Origin: Pagrus major
Taxonomy: Eukaryota; Chordata; Actinopteri; Spariformes; Sparidae
Assembly: GCF_040436345.1 (NCBI RefSeq)
Contig: NC_133235.1
Location: 22,468,660 to 22,532,659, forward strand
Length of the DNA: 64,000 bases
Direction: 5' to 3'
Shown here: positions 12,628 through 25,280 of the stretch, one piece after another
Numbering within the stretch: position 1 is the first letter of the stretch
How the letters are laid out: each line of letters opens with the position of its first letter
Program-made: the position numbers and the translations under genes
The notes under the pieces: model-generated
Database searches by the model: none
Seen by the model: the letters and a program-made list of their open reading frames with translations, nothing else
What the model was told of the DNA's origin: nothing

Positions 12628-15600
12628 CTGCAATAAATATAAGCATAAATCAGAAAATGCACTTCGAGTAATGCTGCCGTTCAATTTTATGTGCGATTGC
12701 TGAATCCCATCATTATTGTAGAAACTGTTAGAGGGCAAAATAACAATTTATCCTCCAATAGTACAGCCATTAAAAGGTAGGCGATGTTCATCTAACACTG
12801 GTGGTGGTGGTAGAGGTTTAATCCTAGCACTTTTAAAAAGCAACGCTGATCTCCTTGACCTGATCACAGCACAGGGATGCAATGAATAAAGAGGCCAGCA
12901 TTCAACCAGAAGCCATAGCTTTAAACCACCATGTTCACAAGGGCTGAACAATTCATCAAAATATTGTCGAAATTGCAATTTAGCCAAGTGCAATATCCAA
13001 ATCACAGGAATCTGTTACAACATACCATTGGTGTTGCTACAGAGAAGCCCTGGTTTACAACTCATATCCTCCTGATGTAAGGGGACATGGCTGTCTGGAC
13101 TACCACCCCCACTTAAATGTGACTCATATCAATGCAATACATGTCAAAATAATTGCAATATATTGCAAAATATTTTTTTTTTTTTAAATGCTGTTCTGCC
13201 TAACCCTCAATGATGTATTCAGCTGCTGGAAGATAACTGTGGCTACTGTCTGGGTTTCTCAGCTTTTGAGTGGGATCACACATGTCTTGTTTAACCACTC
13301 AGGGGCGGCGTCCTGAAAACGTAATAACCCCATCACATCCTGCAGAATTGATTCGTCAAGGAAACAGGAAGTGGTTTCTAGGCCACCAGACAGTGGTTGT
13401 AGCAAAGCTACTTTTGCTGTTAATGTTCAATGTGTCACTTTTGCTTCAGTGCTCTCTGTTATGATTTATTAGCCTTTTCACTGAACTTTTTTGGACACAT
13501 CTACATGGTCAGTAAATCAAATATAGGGTTACACCTGTTTTTCACTGAAAAATGCAGAGGACAATATTATAATGCATGGCTGCAACTTGCTTAGATTAGA
13601 CAAAAAATCATATTGCAGTCTAAAACATCTTTTTAAATAAGATGAGATAAACACAGGAGAGTCAGGCGCCCCAAAAATTACTTTACTTTGGGGATTAATG
13701 TCTACAAAATCCTCCAGTTAAACCCTTCAAACCGAAGGACACTGATGAGCCCCCAGCTGAGATTTGTACCATCTGTATCTTCTGAAAGATGCATAACCAT
13801 ATGTTAGTGAAATCACACTGAACATACGAACTATTGTTTCCATAACTGTGACATGTCACATGGTGCTCTGCAGAAAAGTGTCTGAATGAGTGTAAAGTCT
13901 ATGGAGCACCTCTTGTGACTACTCTCAATTAGCGTCACATCCTACGTCCCTGTCCACATTCTTGTTCAGCGGGCAGTGCACTTTATGCCCTCTCCAGCTG
14001 CTCTGAAGATGTGCCCCTGCTCTGAATGACAAAAAATTAACTGCAGTTCATCTTCAAAGGAGATGAAAAATGGCTCCACTTATGTTTGTATAAATTAATT
14101 GGCATACAGTACTTCTTGCCCCCTCTTCATGTAGAGATGCGGCACTCGACGGAGAAGAATCAGGTGTGCTCATGAATCCAATCTGAAATTTTGCATTATC
14201 TTTTTAAATTGTTAGACTCCTCCTGAGGGCTTCTGGGATTCATCTCAATTCGTTCTTGTTATCATAAGTAACACATGACACAGGATCTTGTCTCTGACAC
14301 TCTGCAGTTAGCTGTTAATGCGCTGACATGTCATCTAACTGCCAAATATATGCATCTAATCTGACTCCATCTTTTCTTCTACAAGACAAACTTTGTCCTG
14401 TGGCTGTTGACAGTCCTTTGTCTTTCAATGTTCAGAGAGAAATGCTTTTAGGAAAATGCTGCTTTGGCTGCCAGTGGCCTGTTTCTGGTATGATTGATCT
14501 CTCCAGGTTGGAAGGACCACAGCATAGAGAAGGATCTCTATGATCAAAGCTAGCTAATTAAAGAAGAGGCTCTCTCTCTCTCTGGTGTTATTTGTATTCA
14601 TTGCTCTGATGTTAAGTGTTTGCTTGTGAAAGGAAACAGAACACTCTCTTTGTCTGCTATGCCAAGCCTCGTCCCACCTTTCAGTTAACACACCAGTGTA
14701 TAGGACACAGTCAGTCGGCTAATGCACAGATAAGCTTCAACAAAAGGTTCAATGAGCCTGACAGCAGCAGAGGTTTGGAAATATATGTTAACTACTAGGC
14801 AGTAGAGTTAACTATTATTGCCAAGACAGGCAGAAAATAGAAAATCGACATCACTGGCGCTGGATTTCAGAAAAATAAAGCAGCGTGGAGCTAAATTATT
14901 TTTAACTGCTGAAGCAGAAATTAAAAGTACTTAAGTTGAGTTGTCTAACATTGGATTTTTGACAGTCGTGTGTTGTTTTCGGAGTATTTTCTGAAGCCCA
15001 GTCCCTCCCAAAGTCGAAATGTGACTTTTTTTATCTTCGTCATGGGGAAGGGCTATAATTAGGGGTGGCACTGGGCCTGGATGGGTCAGGAATGATTAAC
15101 CTCTGCAGATGGGCACATTTGGGAGAATGAGGTTGCACTGCCCCTACCAATGACCTGGGAGACTCACCAGTCTGAAATTAAGCCACAGACCACAAGCAGT
15201 GAACAGTTGTGTGGCTACAAGTGAACTTTTAACATCATATCTTAAAAGCGTCATGGGGGAAAAAAGTTAAACTAATACGTGAAACTGATCCACAGCAACA
15301 TATTCTGGTTTCATTTGACTGAGACTGCATTTCTGATTCGCCTGGCCACTTTTCTGTGGGTCACAATCTTACTTTCACTTTAAGGCTCAAGACGTTCCAC
15401 TCACCGCTCTGGTGACTGACAGGAAGCGGTCGTAGCTGATGAGGACAATGTTGAAGACAGACGCAGAGCAGAGCAGGTAGTCCATGACCAGCCACAGCTT
15501 ACACAGCCTGCGGCCCAGAGTCCACCTGCCTGTGAGGATGTACGGGATGTAGACTGGGATGCAGAAAGCCCCTACAGGAACAGGTATTGGAAAACTGATC

Positions 15601-17205
15601 AGAAAGCAAAACATATACACACTTTGTCCTGAATTTGTTTATTAAATTCAATCTTGAAACGGGCTACAGACTAATTGTTCACACTGGTTGCACTGGTGCG
15701 CCTAACAATTACAAGTAGGTGCACCAGCACATAATTTAGCACCAACACCCAATAATACGACTTAACATTTCTTGGCACATTATATAAATGATTGTGAAAA
15801 AGGTGGAAATAGATGTTTTTCTCCATTTAAAACACACACAATAAGGAACTGCAATAATCTTAATTGTTTAACAAATAAACCTCAGGCGCACTGGTGCAGC
15901 CAAAGAAAATGTTTAGTTGCACTGACAGATTTGTGATGCATGTGTCACCAAAGTCATCACACCCTGGGGCCCTGTTTAATAATAAACCTTCATTAACACT
16001 CACTGAACAATATTTGATATTTATTGTCACTTTATTGCCCCAAAAGTTCAGAGAGATCAGTGTTAGTTGTTTTGGTTTTATGGATTAATAACTCTGGATT
16101 GGTTGAGTATTGACGTGTGCCCTTCTGGCAGCAGAAAGAGCTCAGCAAGATCTTTCACTTAATGTACATAACTAATTTTAATCCAAAATGTCATATACGC
16201 CCCTCCGGTCCCACCCCTTCAGAATCAGAATTCCTTTATTTGTCCCGCAAATGGGGAAATTTCTTAGTCACAGCAGCCAAAGGACAGTGTCACACTTAAA
16301 CAATAATAAAAAGTAAAAAATAAACAACATAATAAGAGATAAGAAATAGAATTAACTCGTATATACATAGGGTCATTACACACTATAATGATGTATAAAA
16401 TAAGCAGATGTTAGTATTTACTAACAGAGGCATGTGTATAAACAGAAAACCACTGACAATATAGTAAAACACAGTTGTTATAATAACTGTAATATAAAAT
16501 AACAAATAATAGGAATATGTCTTCATAGGAGAGGAAATTACTGCACATTAATGAACTCTTACAGGTCTACTCTTTTTATAACATTATAGTGTTATAAAAA
16601 AATGTTTATATATTGCTTATAAATGCTAAATAGGGCGAGACTAAAGCTAAGTGTTACTCCTTCTTTCACTTTACTGAACTTTAAAGGAAGGAAGCTGACT
16701 AATAGTGATGAGTGAGAGCAGATCATAGAAAGATTGTGTTTACAAAAAAATAATTAAAGTCAAAGTGTATTATTTCTTATTTGTTGCAGACCTACTGAAC
16801 TAATGCACTTAGTAGCACACATCTACAGTTCAGGGAGACTGATACTGAGAAGCATGGATCCATACAGCCCTAATAATAGCCTTTATGACAGCAGTAAGAC
16901 ATTTTACTCCATCTTCTGTTATTCTATTTTTTTTTTAAAAGACTGAGGTTGAACTTACCTACAAGAAAATCCGATATTGCCAAATTCAGGAAGTAGTAAT
17001 TACACTGTCTCCTCAAACTCTTGTCCACTTTAAAAGCCAGAATGACCAGAGCGTTACCCAAAACTATCACAACAACCAAAGTCACCATCATCACCATCAA
17101 AACGACAAACATGGGTCCTGAGAACACGAAGCTGCTCTGCACTCGAGTTGAGGCATTGCCAAAATAGTACCGACTGGAGTTGGAGCCACTTTCCTCCTCC
17201 GACAT
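11875..17205 (-). CDS. hrh3: Histamine H3/H4-type receptor, class A GPCR, 3 exons, 388 aa
   Basis: Aminergic seven-helix receptor expected at the plasma membrane, probably Gi/o coupled to lower cAMP in response to histamine (known for H3 and H4). CDS: 17205-16959, 15571-15405 and 12627-11875, phases 1 and 0, both introns GT-AG. Visible residues: N-glycosylation sites N9 and N17; C106-C187 disulfide pair; D113 (3.32) amine anchor; D130-R131-F132 in place of DRY; E205 (5.46) histamine partner; CWAPY with W315; NPFLY at 352-356; C372 as a possible palmitoylation site. DRF and LLMIIRAAC after TM6 match human H3 rather than H4, as recalled. Total length (388) is nearer human H4 (390) than H3 (445) because the third intracellular loop is short. 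It sits at the HRH4 position between znf521 and osbpl1a, so hrh4 orthology with H3-like sequence is equally possible. Confidence 0.9.
12628..15404 (-). other. Histamine receptor intron 2, no gene seen
   Basis: 2.8 kb intron. Holds a CTCTCT run at about 14570-14583 and poly-T near 13171-13183. No conserved coding frame was recognised. Confidence 0.7.
15405..15571 (-). CDS. hrh3: Histamine receptor exon 2 (end of TM2 to DRF)
   Basis: 167 bases, 2 + 55 codons. Holds TM3 with C106 (3.25), D113 (3.32) and the DRF motif at 130-132, ending SVTRA. The acceptor is ctgtag and the donor gtgagt, joining in phase 0 to VSYRARQ of exon 3. Confidence 0.95.
15572..16958 (-). other. Histamine receptor intron 1, repeat-bearing
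   Basis: 1.4 kb intron. Contains GCACTGGTGCG-type repeat motifs in both orientations (about 15688-15735 and 15880-15900) and a block at about 16216-16560 matching a common fish repeat end (CTTTATTTGTCCC, then GGGGAAATTTCTTAGTCAC, then A-rich AAGATAAGAAATAG). No coding frame is supported. Confidence 0.6.
16216..16510. repeat. Retroposon-like repeat tail (TTTATTTGTCCC family)
   Basis: CAGAATCAGAATTCCTTTATTTGTC, GGGGAAATTTCTTAGTCACAGCAGCC and a following A-rich GATAAGAAATAGAAT tract form the familiar order of a fish repeat with a 'tttattgatccc' core. Related fragments occur at about 31450-31570 and 50795-50945. Confidence 0.55.
16959..17205 (-). CDS. hrh3: Histamine receptor exon 1 (N-terminus to TM2)
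   Basis: Codes residues 1-82 plus the first base of codon 83. The ATG at 17205 is the first in frame and is preceded by a stop (TAA in the CGTTAAATCC context just upstream). The N-terminus is short and acidic (MSEEESG) with two NxS/T sites, followed by TM1 with GN at 50-51 (N1.50) and TM2 with LAISD (D2.50). Donor is GTAG|gtaag. The break point inside TM2 matches my recollection of HRH3 gene structure. Confidence 0.93.
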
Positions 17206-17692
17206 GGTCCTGGTGTGTCGTTAAATCCTCAACAGACCAGCGCTGACAGTAACGAGCCAGCAGCAACAGGTGCCAGGCGATAAGACGCTTCTGCACCCAC
17301 CACCCCCCATGTATCCTGTCAAAGCGTCGTTTTTCCTGCTGCACCCGAGCTCAATGCCGCGGAAAATCCACCAGAGAGCGCACCACGCTCTCCACAAAGC
17401 GCCGTCTGGACAATTACGCATTTGACAGCAGCGTCTGCAGGTTAAGATTTTCTCTGTCTGAGTTTACTGCTCCGAGCAATGAAAGAACAGATTGTGTTGT
17501 CACATATTCTGAGTAATGCAGATTATGGTTTCAGTGAGCTTCAAAGAGTAGAAACACCAACAACAACAAAAAAGTTTAGGTTTCTGCAAAATACTGTGAT
17601 GTTATCCCAGCAGCATCAGTGCAAGAACAGCAGACCTGATTATTGTCTACACTGAAATGTAAAATAAGACTGGCAATTGTGAATAATTTGGC

Positions 17693-17723
17693 TGACGTCA
17701 AGGAGTGTTTTCTTTTGACGTCA
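17693..17723. promoter_or_regulatory. Two perfect cAMP-response palindromes upstream of the receptor
   Basis: TGACGTCA occurs at 17693-17700 and again at 17716-17723, with starts 23 bp apart, about 490-520 bp upstream of the receptor ATG. One such 8-mer is expected about once per 65 kb by chance, so two this close is unlikely to be random. CREB/ATF family proteins bind this site; use at this locus is inference. Confidence 0.5.
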
Positions 17724-18592
17724 GTGTATTTTTTTTGTATTTTATTATTTCCATGCTGTGAATCCAGTCTCCAGGCTCCAGCATGTTTTTTCCCTGCTGA
17801 AATCCATTCTCACAAAACTCATATTTGATGCATGAGCCCCGCACCATACAAGCAGCCTACCAATTTTGCCTTTAAATGAGCACGCTGTGGGTGTGTAGAG
17901 AATACAAGACGAGGCATGCTACAGGCATGGCACAACCGCACTGTGAGGACCCTTCTCTCACCTAATCCCACAAGGTATTAAAGGATAAAGCGTCCAATTT
18001 TTCACGTCAGGGGGTGTTTACTGGTTTTGGGGAGAACTAGTTGCATATCCGAAAAAAAGTTGCATAAAACCTTTCCTTGCTCCGTAGCATGAACGTGTAA
18101 TGAGAAGTGGATACTGAGTCAGAGACGGCCCGTTTATTCCTATGACAGCTGCTCAGTGGCACATGAAGCTAAAAAAGTTCGACTTCCCGGGTATAGAACA
18201 GGATGTTGAACCCAAAGATGGAGAACTGATCGTCTAGCACATATGCCAAAAATATGTGCAGTAGATTTTCTCCCGCTAGCCCTGCTCACGAGTTACCCCC
18301 TGCCTTTACATTGTTATGATGTCACAGACTTTTAAATCACATTTCTTGGCTATACAAAAATCAAAAATTCACACCAAAGAGTCGTCATTGACCTTGTTTG
18401 CAGTTCGAGGTGTCATGTCAACAGTTTTGCCGGCCTCTCTTTTATATGCAGGTCAATTGGGAGCGGGAGTTTTTACACTGCAATACCGCGTGTCGCCACA
18501 GGGAAAAAATTGGACGCAACGTTGAGTGGCGGCCTGGCTTGCCGGACTATAATACATTCATGAAAATTACTCGGATCGGGTGAGCCAGACAT

Positions 18593-18797
18593 GCAGTGTT
18601 TTTCGGTCCTGGTGCTGGGGCCTCCCTGCCCTGTGTGTTTTACACTGTATGTCTCCCTGCGCCAACTCACCTGTTTCAGATGAGTAGCTCGTTAGCTGAA
18701 GCCTCATAACGACCCGTTTATTTGGATCAGGTGTGTTCAGGCACAGCTAAAACATGCAGGGCAGGGAGGCACCAGGACTGGGATTGAAAAACACTGC
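18593..18797. mobile_element. Palindromic MITE-like element, about 205 bp
   Basis: Begins GCAGTGTTTTTC..GTCCTGGTGC and ends with the inverse GCACCAGGACT..GAAAAACACTGC. The arms continue inward with GCCTCCCTGCCCTG against CAGGGCAGGGAGGC. Such 'GGTCCTGG...CCAGGAC' palindromes are abundant in fish genomes and are usually classed as non-autonomous DNA transposons. I could not identify a clean target-site duplication. Confidence 0.6.
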
Positions 18798-19909
18798 GTG
18801 AGAGAATTCCGGCTACCTTCCAGTTTAGCTCCCGGCTAACTTGAATGGGCATAAAATGATTTAATTGTGCGAGTCAAATTATGATAGTGAAATGATTCAT
18901 TTCGTGGGAGGCTGTGATCCTCAAAAAAATGTGTCCACAGTTTTACAGCTGCTTCTTTTACAATGTATGCTTATTAGAAAAAAGTCTTTTTTGGCCTCAG
19001 TGCATCACGTGACGTTGTAATTACACGGTTTGGCCACTACTTGGCTTTAAACCTGGCGTTGTCCTGGGGACTCAGTCGATAGCCACAAATTTGCATTGAA
19101 GAAAATTACCTTTGAGTTATAACCACACAAAAAAACTTTCCCTTCCTTTCTGATTTATATAACGGGTTATCCTAAAATAAATCTCATATTTTTGTTAACA
19201 CTTTTCCTCCCTTCCTCCCTGGCCAGCAGCCAATACCTTTAATCTGACTGACGTGCATAAAGCCAGCAACAGCATGATGGACAAAACAGGAGCGAGTGGG
19301 AGGCTCACATACTGGAGGTATCTCTCTGAAGCTCTCATCAACACTCCTTGCGAGTTTTTACCAGTAATTAAATAATGAGCATCCTCGCCTATGGCACCTT
19401 AAAGTCCAGTATGTAGGAGTTGGTATATTTCATGTGCCTGTGTGGCTACCTGTTTGTTTATATATATGTATATTTAAGCTCCCTCTGGCACACAGTGGAA
19501 CAAGCTGAAGGTCTTATTTGCATTCTGATACTATCCTGTCGTTCCCCCAGCTGTGGTCCAAGAGAAATGAGAAACACTACAGAACAGTAGAAGTGACTGA
19601 AGGAGCCGAGCTTGAATTACTGTTATTTTCTCACAAATGGAACCGCCACCACTACCTTTCAGAGTTAGCCACATCACAGTTGTAAGACAGGAGTAAGTGC
19701 AGGCACAGACACACGGCAAGCGTAGGAGTTTGAATGAATTCAGTCATTCAGTCTACTTGTGCATGTGGATCACAATGAGTTTAATTAAAGAGAAATGTCT
19801 GTCCAAATCAGCTCTTTAGAAATTTGACCATGACTGCTTTTGCAGGCTCTCTTAATTGGGTGGTGTCATCATATGCTGTAATTTGCTAAGCTAATGTGTC
19901 AGTTTTGAC

Positions 19910-20345
19910 AAAAGGGAAATGACAGAGTGCTTCATCATATCACAAAAATGAAACTTCAGTCATCATCTACTCACCCACAAAATATTTGTAGAGCCTCACA
20001 GCAAGACAGCGTTGCAGGATTCTGCTAAACAAATGAAGTAAATGGGGGCTTGTTTTTAAAAACGTAGCTCATCAGGCGTTATCCAAGTCTCCCGGAGATC
20101 CCAAATTGACTTGAAAGGAAGTTATTTACACTCTTTTTTACAGCCCAAATCTTTACAGCTGCTAAGCTAAAAGCGTTAGCATTCACCTCGCCTGAAGTGT
20201 GTTGAGGGTGTAAATCTTGGGGCATCAGGAGACTTGAATTACAGGGGTTGACCTGTATTTAGCCTATTTTTTCATTTTTAATTTGGATAAGATAATGACT
20301 GAATTTAAATTTTTGGTTGGTCTCCCTTAAAGGCTAAACTCAAGT
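19910..20345. repeat. Diverged non-autonomous element with CATCTACTCACCC motif
   Basis: Carries AATGAAACTTCAGTCATCATC, TACTCACCCACAAAATATTT, GAGCCTCACAGCAAGACAGC and TAAATGGGGGCTTGTTTTTA in the same order as the better preserved element at 54856-55280. Its outer termini are eroded. Confidence 0.55.
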
Positions 20346-21661
20346 GTTCAGGGAATTTCCAGCTGCTGGTACAAAAAAAGGCTTGTGATAGTAATTTATC
20401 CTACAGAGATGTCAGTTATTCAAACGTGCAACAAAAGCAGGGAGATGTCATGGAAACCTGCATCATGCCGTCATGGAAACTAACAACACTATTTACAAGA
20501 TTTACACCAGTGCTGCACTATTGAAGTGCATTTATTTTTGAAAGGAAATGCTGTTTTTCTTGTCTGCCATCATGAGGTGCATTTGCACGACTCATAATGT
20601 AAAGATCATGCAGGTGTCTCACCCCACATTAATATTACATCATTACTCCAAAGGTCTTTTTATAGGTGTTGTTGATGACATATAGAGCGGAACAATGAAC
20701 TGTAGGGAACATCACCTCCACAGCCCCTGTATGATTTATTTAAATACAATCATGCTTTGCCTGTGTAGAATATGTTAAGCTATGACATACATATTAAACA
20801 AATGTGAAAGTGTGTCAGGGAAGCAATTAAACTGGCAGGTGCATTGTCGCTGGATTTGGAAATACAAGTGCAGTGACTCATCTGAAAATGGAGGGCACTC
20901 AGAAACAAAGCAGTGCCACAGAGGGTACACAGAGGCTCTAGTGTTGCCGATTATACAGCGCCCTGCTGTGGCTCTCCATTACTCGAGTACTCAAGTGTTT
21001 GCGTTTGGATGCTGGGCTGGAGTACTGATGCTATCATACTGTAACAGTGTGCCTATCCGCATTAATCACAGCTAAAATTAAACAATCACATGTACAGTGC
21101 ACGTGCTAGTTCCCCCTTAAAACCCCACTGGAGGCTTTGCTCCGTATTCATAGTACAGTATTTTATTTTTTCATAAACAACAATAACTGCTGCATACTAT
21201 TTTATATCTGTTTTTTTGTATACTTATATACTACTGATGAGTGACTTTTAGATACTAGACAAAACTGAAGCTAAACACGAGAATGCAAACATTCAGTCCT
21301 GATATTCATAATTGTTGTGAATAAAAACACTTAAACTAAAAGCCTTTTGTTAAATTTGGTCTCTATCCTTGAGAGAGTGAAAGAAATTGCAATTACAGAC
21401 CTTCCGCTGACTATACTTAACTAGCTGACTGTACCTGACTTGGATCATTTCTCTTTGTGTGAGTCCAGGCTGCCCTTGAGATTTGACTTTTGATTTAATT
21501 GAATTTGTGAGGCAGCTGGATTGAGCCTCCATATATTCATTTGTGGCCAAATACACAGTGGTTTATACATATCACATCCTATGAGGAACTACTGGCAGCT
21601 GTGGCCGTGGTTAAAGTGTGACGACAAGCAAGAGAAGTGCGTTTCCACTTGTCACCACTCG

Positions 21662-21827
21662 TTAGTTTATGATTATGATTACATATGCTAATGATTATTT
21701 TGGACAGCTTCCAAGTACAATTTGTCCAAATATTTGGACCGTACACAATAACAGCAAAATAAACATCGACGGCCGTCTGGCATTGTCATTAGCAAATGTA
21801 ATCATAATCATAAAGTAACTTCATAAA
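21662..21827. repeat. Near-perfect inverted repeat, about 39 bp arms
   Basis: Left arm GTTAGTTTATGATTATGATT.. through ATGCTAATGA (21662-21700) pairs with the reverse complement of 21786-21827 (..TCATTAGCAAATG..AATCATAATC..AAGTAAC) with only two or three mismatches, around an 85 bp spacer. Either a young MITE or a foldback structure. Confidence 0.7.
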
Positions 21828-24800
21828 ATTTCCGGTTTTACCAAAATTCTGCATGTTGTTTGGTGGGTTTGTAAGTGGTGTTGTCGTACCTAGCTCTCCA
21901 AGATGGAGGACGCGTTCATGCATGCGCTACTCAGATTCGGCGGCTACTCAAATCAGTTAGTGACAATGAGAATGTTTGGGTTAGCACCGCAGCTGCTAGC
22001 ATCAGATCAAGCATCAGAACTGGAGAGTGTTTCTTAAATTAAAGCAGAGCACAGAACGGCATTGAAGTTTTTTCTCGATAGAAAAGATGTTTTCCAATCT
22101 TCTGACAACTGGCTCCACCAAGAGTTTGATTTACCAACAGGCTCCACTGGTGGTGCTCTCCTACTGTTGATCTGATTGATTTAAGTTAGCTCTTGATTGA
22201 CGGTGATGGACAGATGGCTCGTCAAATAGCCTGCCAAGTGTCTGCTCTTTTCAAAAGAGTTTCTAGCATTGCCATTCCAGATGGATCTGTATAACAAACC
22301 ATCTGGGGCGTCAGCTTATAGCCATCAAAATCAAATTTTCAAAATGTAATGTTGCAAATCTATCAGTAACACCAATAAAGGTCTCGTGGATGGCATTATA
22401 ACTATGGCAATAAGCACAGGCTTGAATGTTTAATCATCACATTTCACCCACCTCTGGCCATTTTGCCATTCAGTGATACTCTCATGTTCAACAAACAAAA
22501 GTATGAACACACATTATTTTGGATTACCTATGTAATGAGTCCTAATCTCATTGTGCAAATTTGTCGTGACTTGGCTCCGTTCAGTTCTGACTAATGCTGG
22601 CAACTACGTATGCTCTGATGCGAACGTCACATAAGACAACAAGCATTTACAAAAATTTACCGATGCTGAAGTGAGGAGCATGACTACTTGTCCTAACAAA
22701 AATGGGATCTGATTGTTGTGAATCTTCTGAATGTTATACTATATTATATATATTCACTTGCAATGGAAGGTGATGGGAAATTAACACAAAATAGCAATGC
22801 ACTTAGGATGATAGAGGAAACGTTTTGTAAAGAAAAGCACACTCCAACTGTTGCACATGCAGGGCTGCATCAATATGCTGGGTTTGGGCTAATTGCCATT
22901 TGAACACAACAGAAATATCCCCTGGTAGTCTCAGTCTCCACATCACATCAGAGTTGTCACAGTTTACACAATAAATGCTGATCATTAATGAGAGAACTGA
23001 ACTCGTAGTTGGATGGCTTCACAGTCTCACAGTCTGCTTGGCAGAGCTGCTTGTGAGATGAAGGGCGCTGGCATTTACCTTATGCTCCAGATCCACCAAC
23101 AGAAGCTCATTGAAATGCTGTGGGTGTGCCTCTTCGTGACTGTATACTGACTTGTTAAATTTTTCATCTCATTTTCAAAAGCTCCAAGCTGCTTAATCCG
23201 TCTATCGCTGCACCCGCCCTCTTGTCAAAATTGAGCCAGTCGTCACATTGTAAACATCACTGAGCGGGAATCATTCCTGTAAGAATGATGTTCACGTTAA
23301 AAGGAAACCCTACATGGAAAGATGGAAAGTGGAAAGAATGCATCATGTTTCAGCTAACAATGAAACTAGCAAAAAAATGAATTGCAGCCGACACATTTTG
23401 AGCTGTTTGGATTATCTGAAAAATTAAGGCAATTGTATTAATGCAGTCAGTCATTGTTGCAAAGGGACAGAATTGCAAATAAAATGCAGCATGAAATGTA
23501 AATATTATGTAAATAATATGCAAATATTATTTTTAAATGCTCTTTTCCACTATGATGCATGCAGCACTGTTGGTTTGTTCTACTCAGAGGCTTTGGCGAG
23601 ACTTTCTGCTTCCACTTACTTTTTAATACATTTCACTGATTGTTATGCAAATTAAGGAATTAAGAATGCTTTAAGATGAGGTTGTTTACTTTAATTTTCT
23701 CGCTAAAGATGAGACACACGAAGAAAAAAAAAAGGTAATTTATCCCAAAATAGTGTCACATCTATTATGTAGTATCAAGGCGGTATTAAAGCAATTATTT
23801 TAGAATAATATTCCTCCTATGAATATAAATGCGCTAGGATCTTAACACCTATCAGTGTTATTGACAATCCCCCTGTGAAAATAATAGCTAAACCTGACAA
23901 TCCACTGGGGTTCATTCAAAGAAGAGACAATGCATTTGGGAGCATTTTAGACTAACAATGCGTGTGTCTGGAGATGAGTCATATTTGAAGTGAAAGTTCC
24001 TTCATCAAGCGTTGTAAACTTTGCGATAAATGTGGCACCTGGGCTCATTTCCATATAAAAGACTATAACATAGGAAACAGAAGATAAAAAATAACTAATT
24101 ACTTGCACCATTTAATTCCTAAAACAACTTCAGCATCAGTGGTGCAATTTAAGTACAGTGCTGTAAAGTAGTTTTTAAAGGCCCTGTACAGCTTATTTTG
24201 CCTGATTGTACTTCACTTGGCCGTGTACCAACTGAGATTGATCGATACATGTCTGATCCTCCAATTAGTTTTGTTGTGTTGATGGTGCTTTGGTGGGGGA
24301 GCTTACACCTTTATCATTGTGAGGATACGCTCACACATGCACCTCTTCGCTTCACGTGGAGTTCAACTTTGGTGAACTCTGATGTCGCTTCGGCTGGTGA
24401 AGGTCATACGCCTGAATTTGTGCATGTGTGACCTTACCCCTATAGATTCATTAAAGCCCCATACACAGTCATGGTGCATCCACACAGGTGTTTTCACCTA
24501 ATCTACCTGATTGAAGCTCTTCTCACGACTGTGTGGGTGTTCACAAGCTGCGCTCAAATGTCAACTGATGCATATTATTCTTATATAGAGTTTTAATGGC
24601 ACTACTTAACTCCCAGCAGAGCTCCAGCCAACATCCACCTGTCAAGCGGACAAAGTAATCACAAACACCCATGTAGCTGTGCAGGGTGTGAAACAACAAT
24701 AAACATCAGCACAAAATATTCAGTTTTTTACCCTTATTTTGAAAAAGACAATATTCCCACTAAGCTGTTTATACATGGCTAATGAAAGTTAATATTCCAC

Positions 24801-25171
24801 TAATAACCATTTCCTGTCCGATTCATGTGCCCTACCATGTCGTTTATCATATCAATATATGGAAAAGTAGAATGGCTGGAGCTGCTTGTGCCATTTTGTT
24901 TCTTTGAGTCGAAATAACATTTTTTCTACATTTTCCAGCAGTGGTGGACTTCTTCAAGTCTGCCAGCACAGCCTCCCCTTTTCATTCCAACAGTCTCCTT
25001 TAATTCAATCAAGTTTAATCAAACTCAATAGCGCTGTAAATACCAGCCACCTCATGTACACCTGATTTGTTTTATCAGCATCCATGCATTATTCCCTGAA
25101 TTGACAATAATGTTGATAAACGCTCTATCTCGCAATGTTAAAGAAAGTTAGAAAAATTCCTTGATATGTCC

Positions 25172-25280
25172 CTTTAACCGGATCTGCACCAAAAGTCCAT
25201 CCAAGTTTCATGGTAATACGTTTTTATGTAATCCTGCTGACAAACAAATGGAAAACATAACCTCCTTGATGGATGTAATA
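25172..25280 (-). repeat. Inverted fragment of the GTTTGTCAGCAGGATTACA repeat family
   Basis: On the - strand it reads CAAGGAGGTTATGTTTTCC, GTTTGTCAGCAGGATTACA, then CATGAAACTTGGATGG: the same order as the copies at 10.2-10.9 kb. Confidence 0.65.

Noticed and set aside
12044..12636. Plus-strand open frames opposite receptor exon 3
   Set aside because: They are the antisense shadow of the receptor coding sequence.
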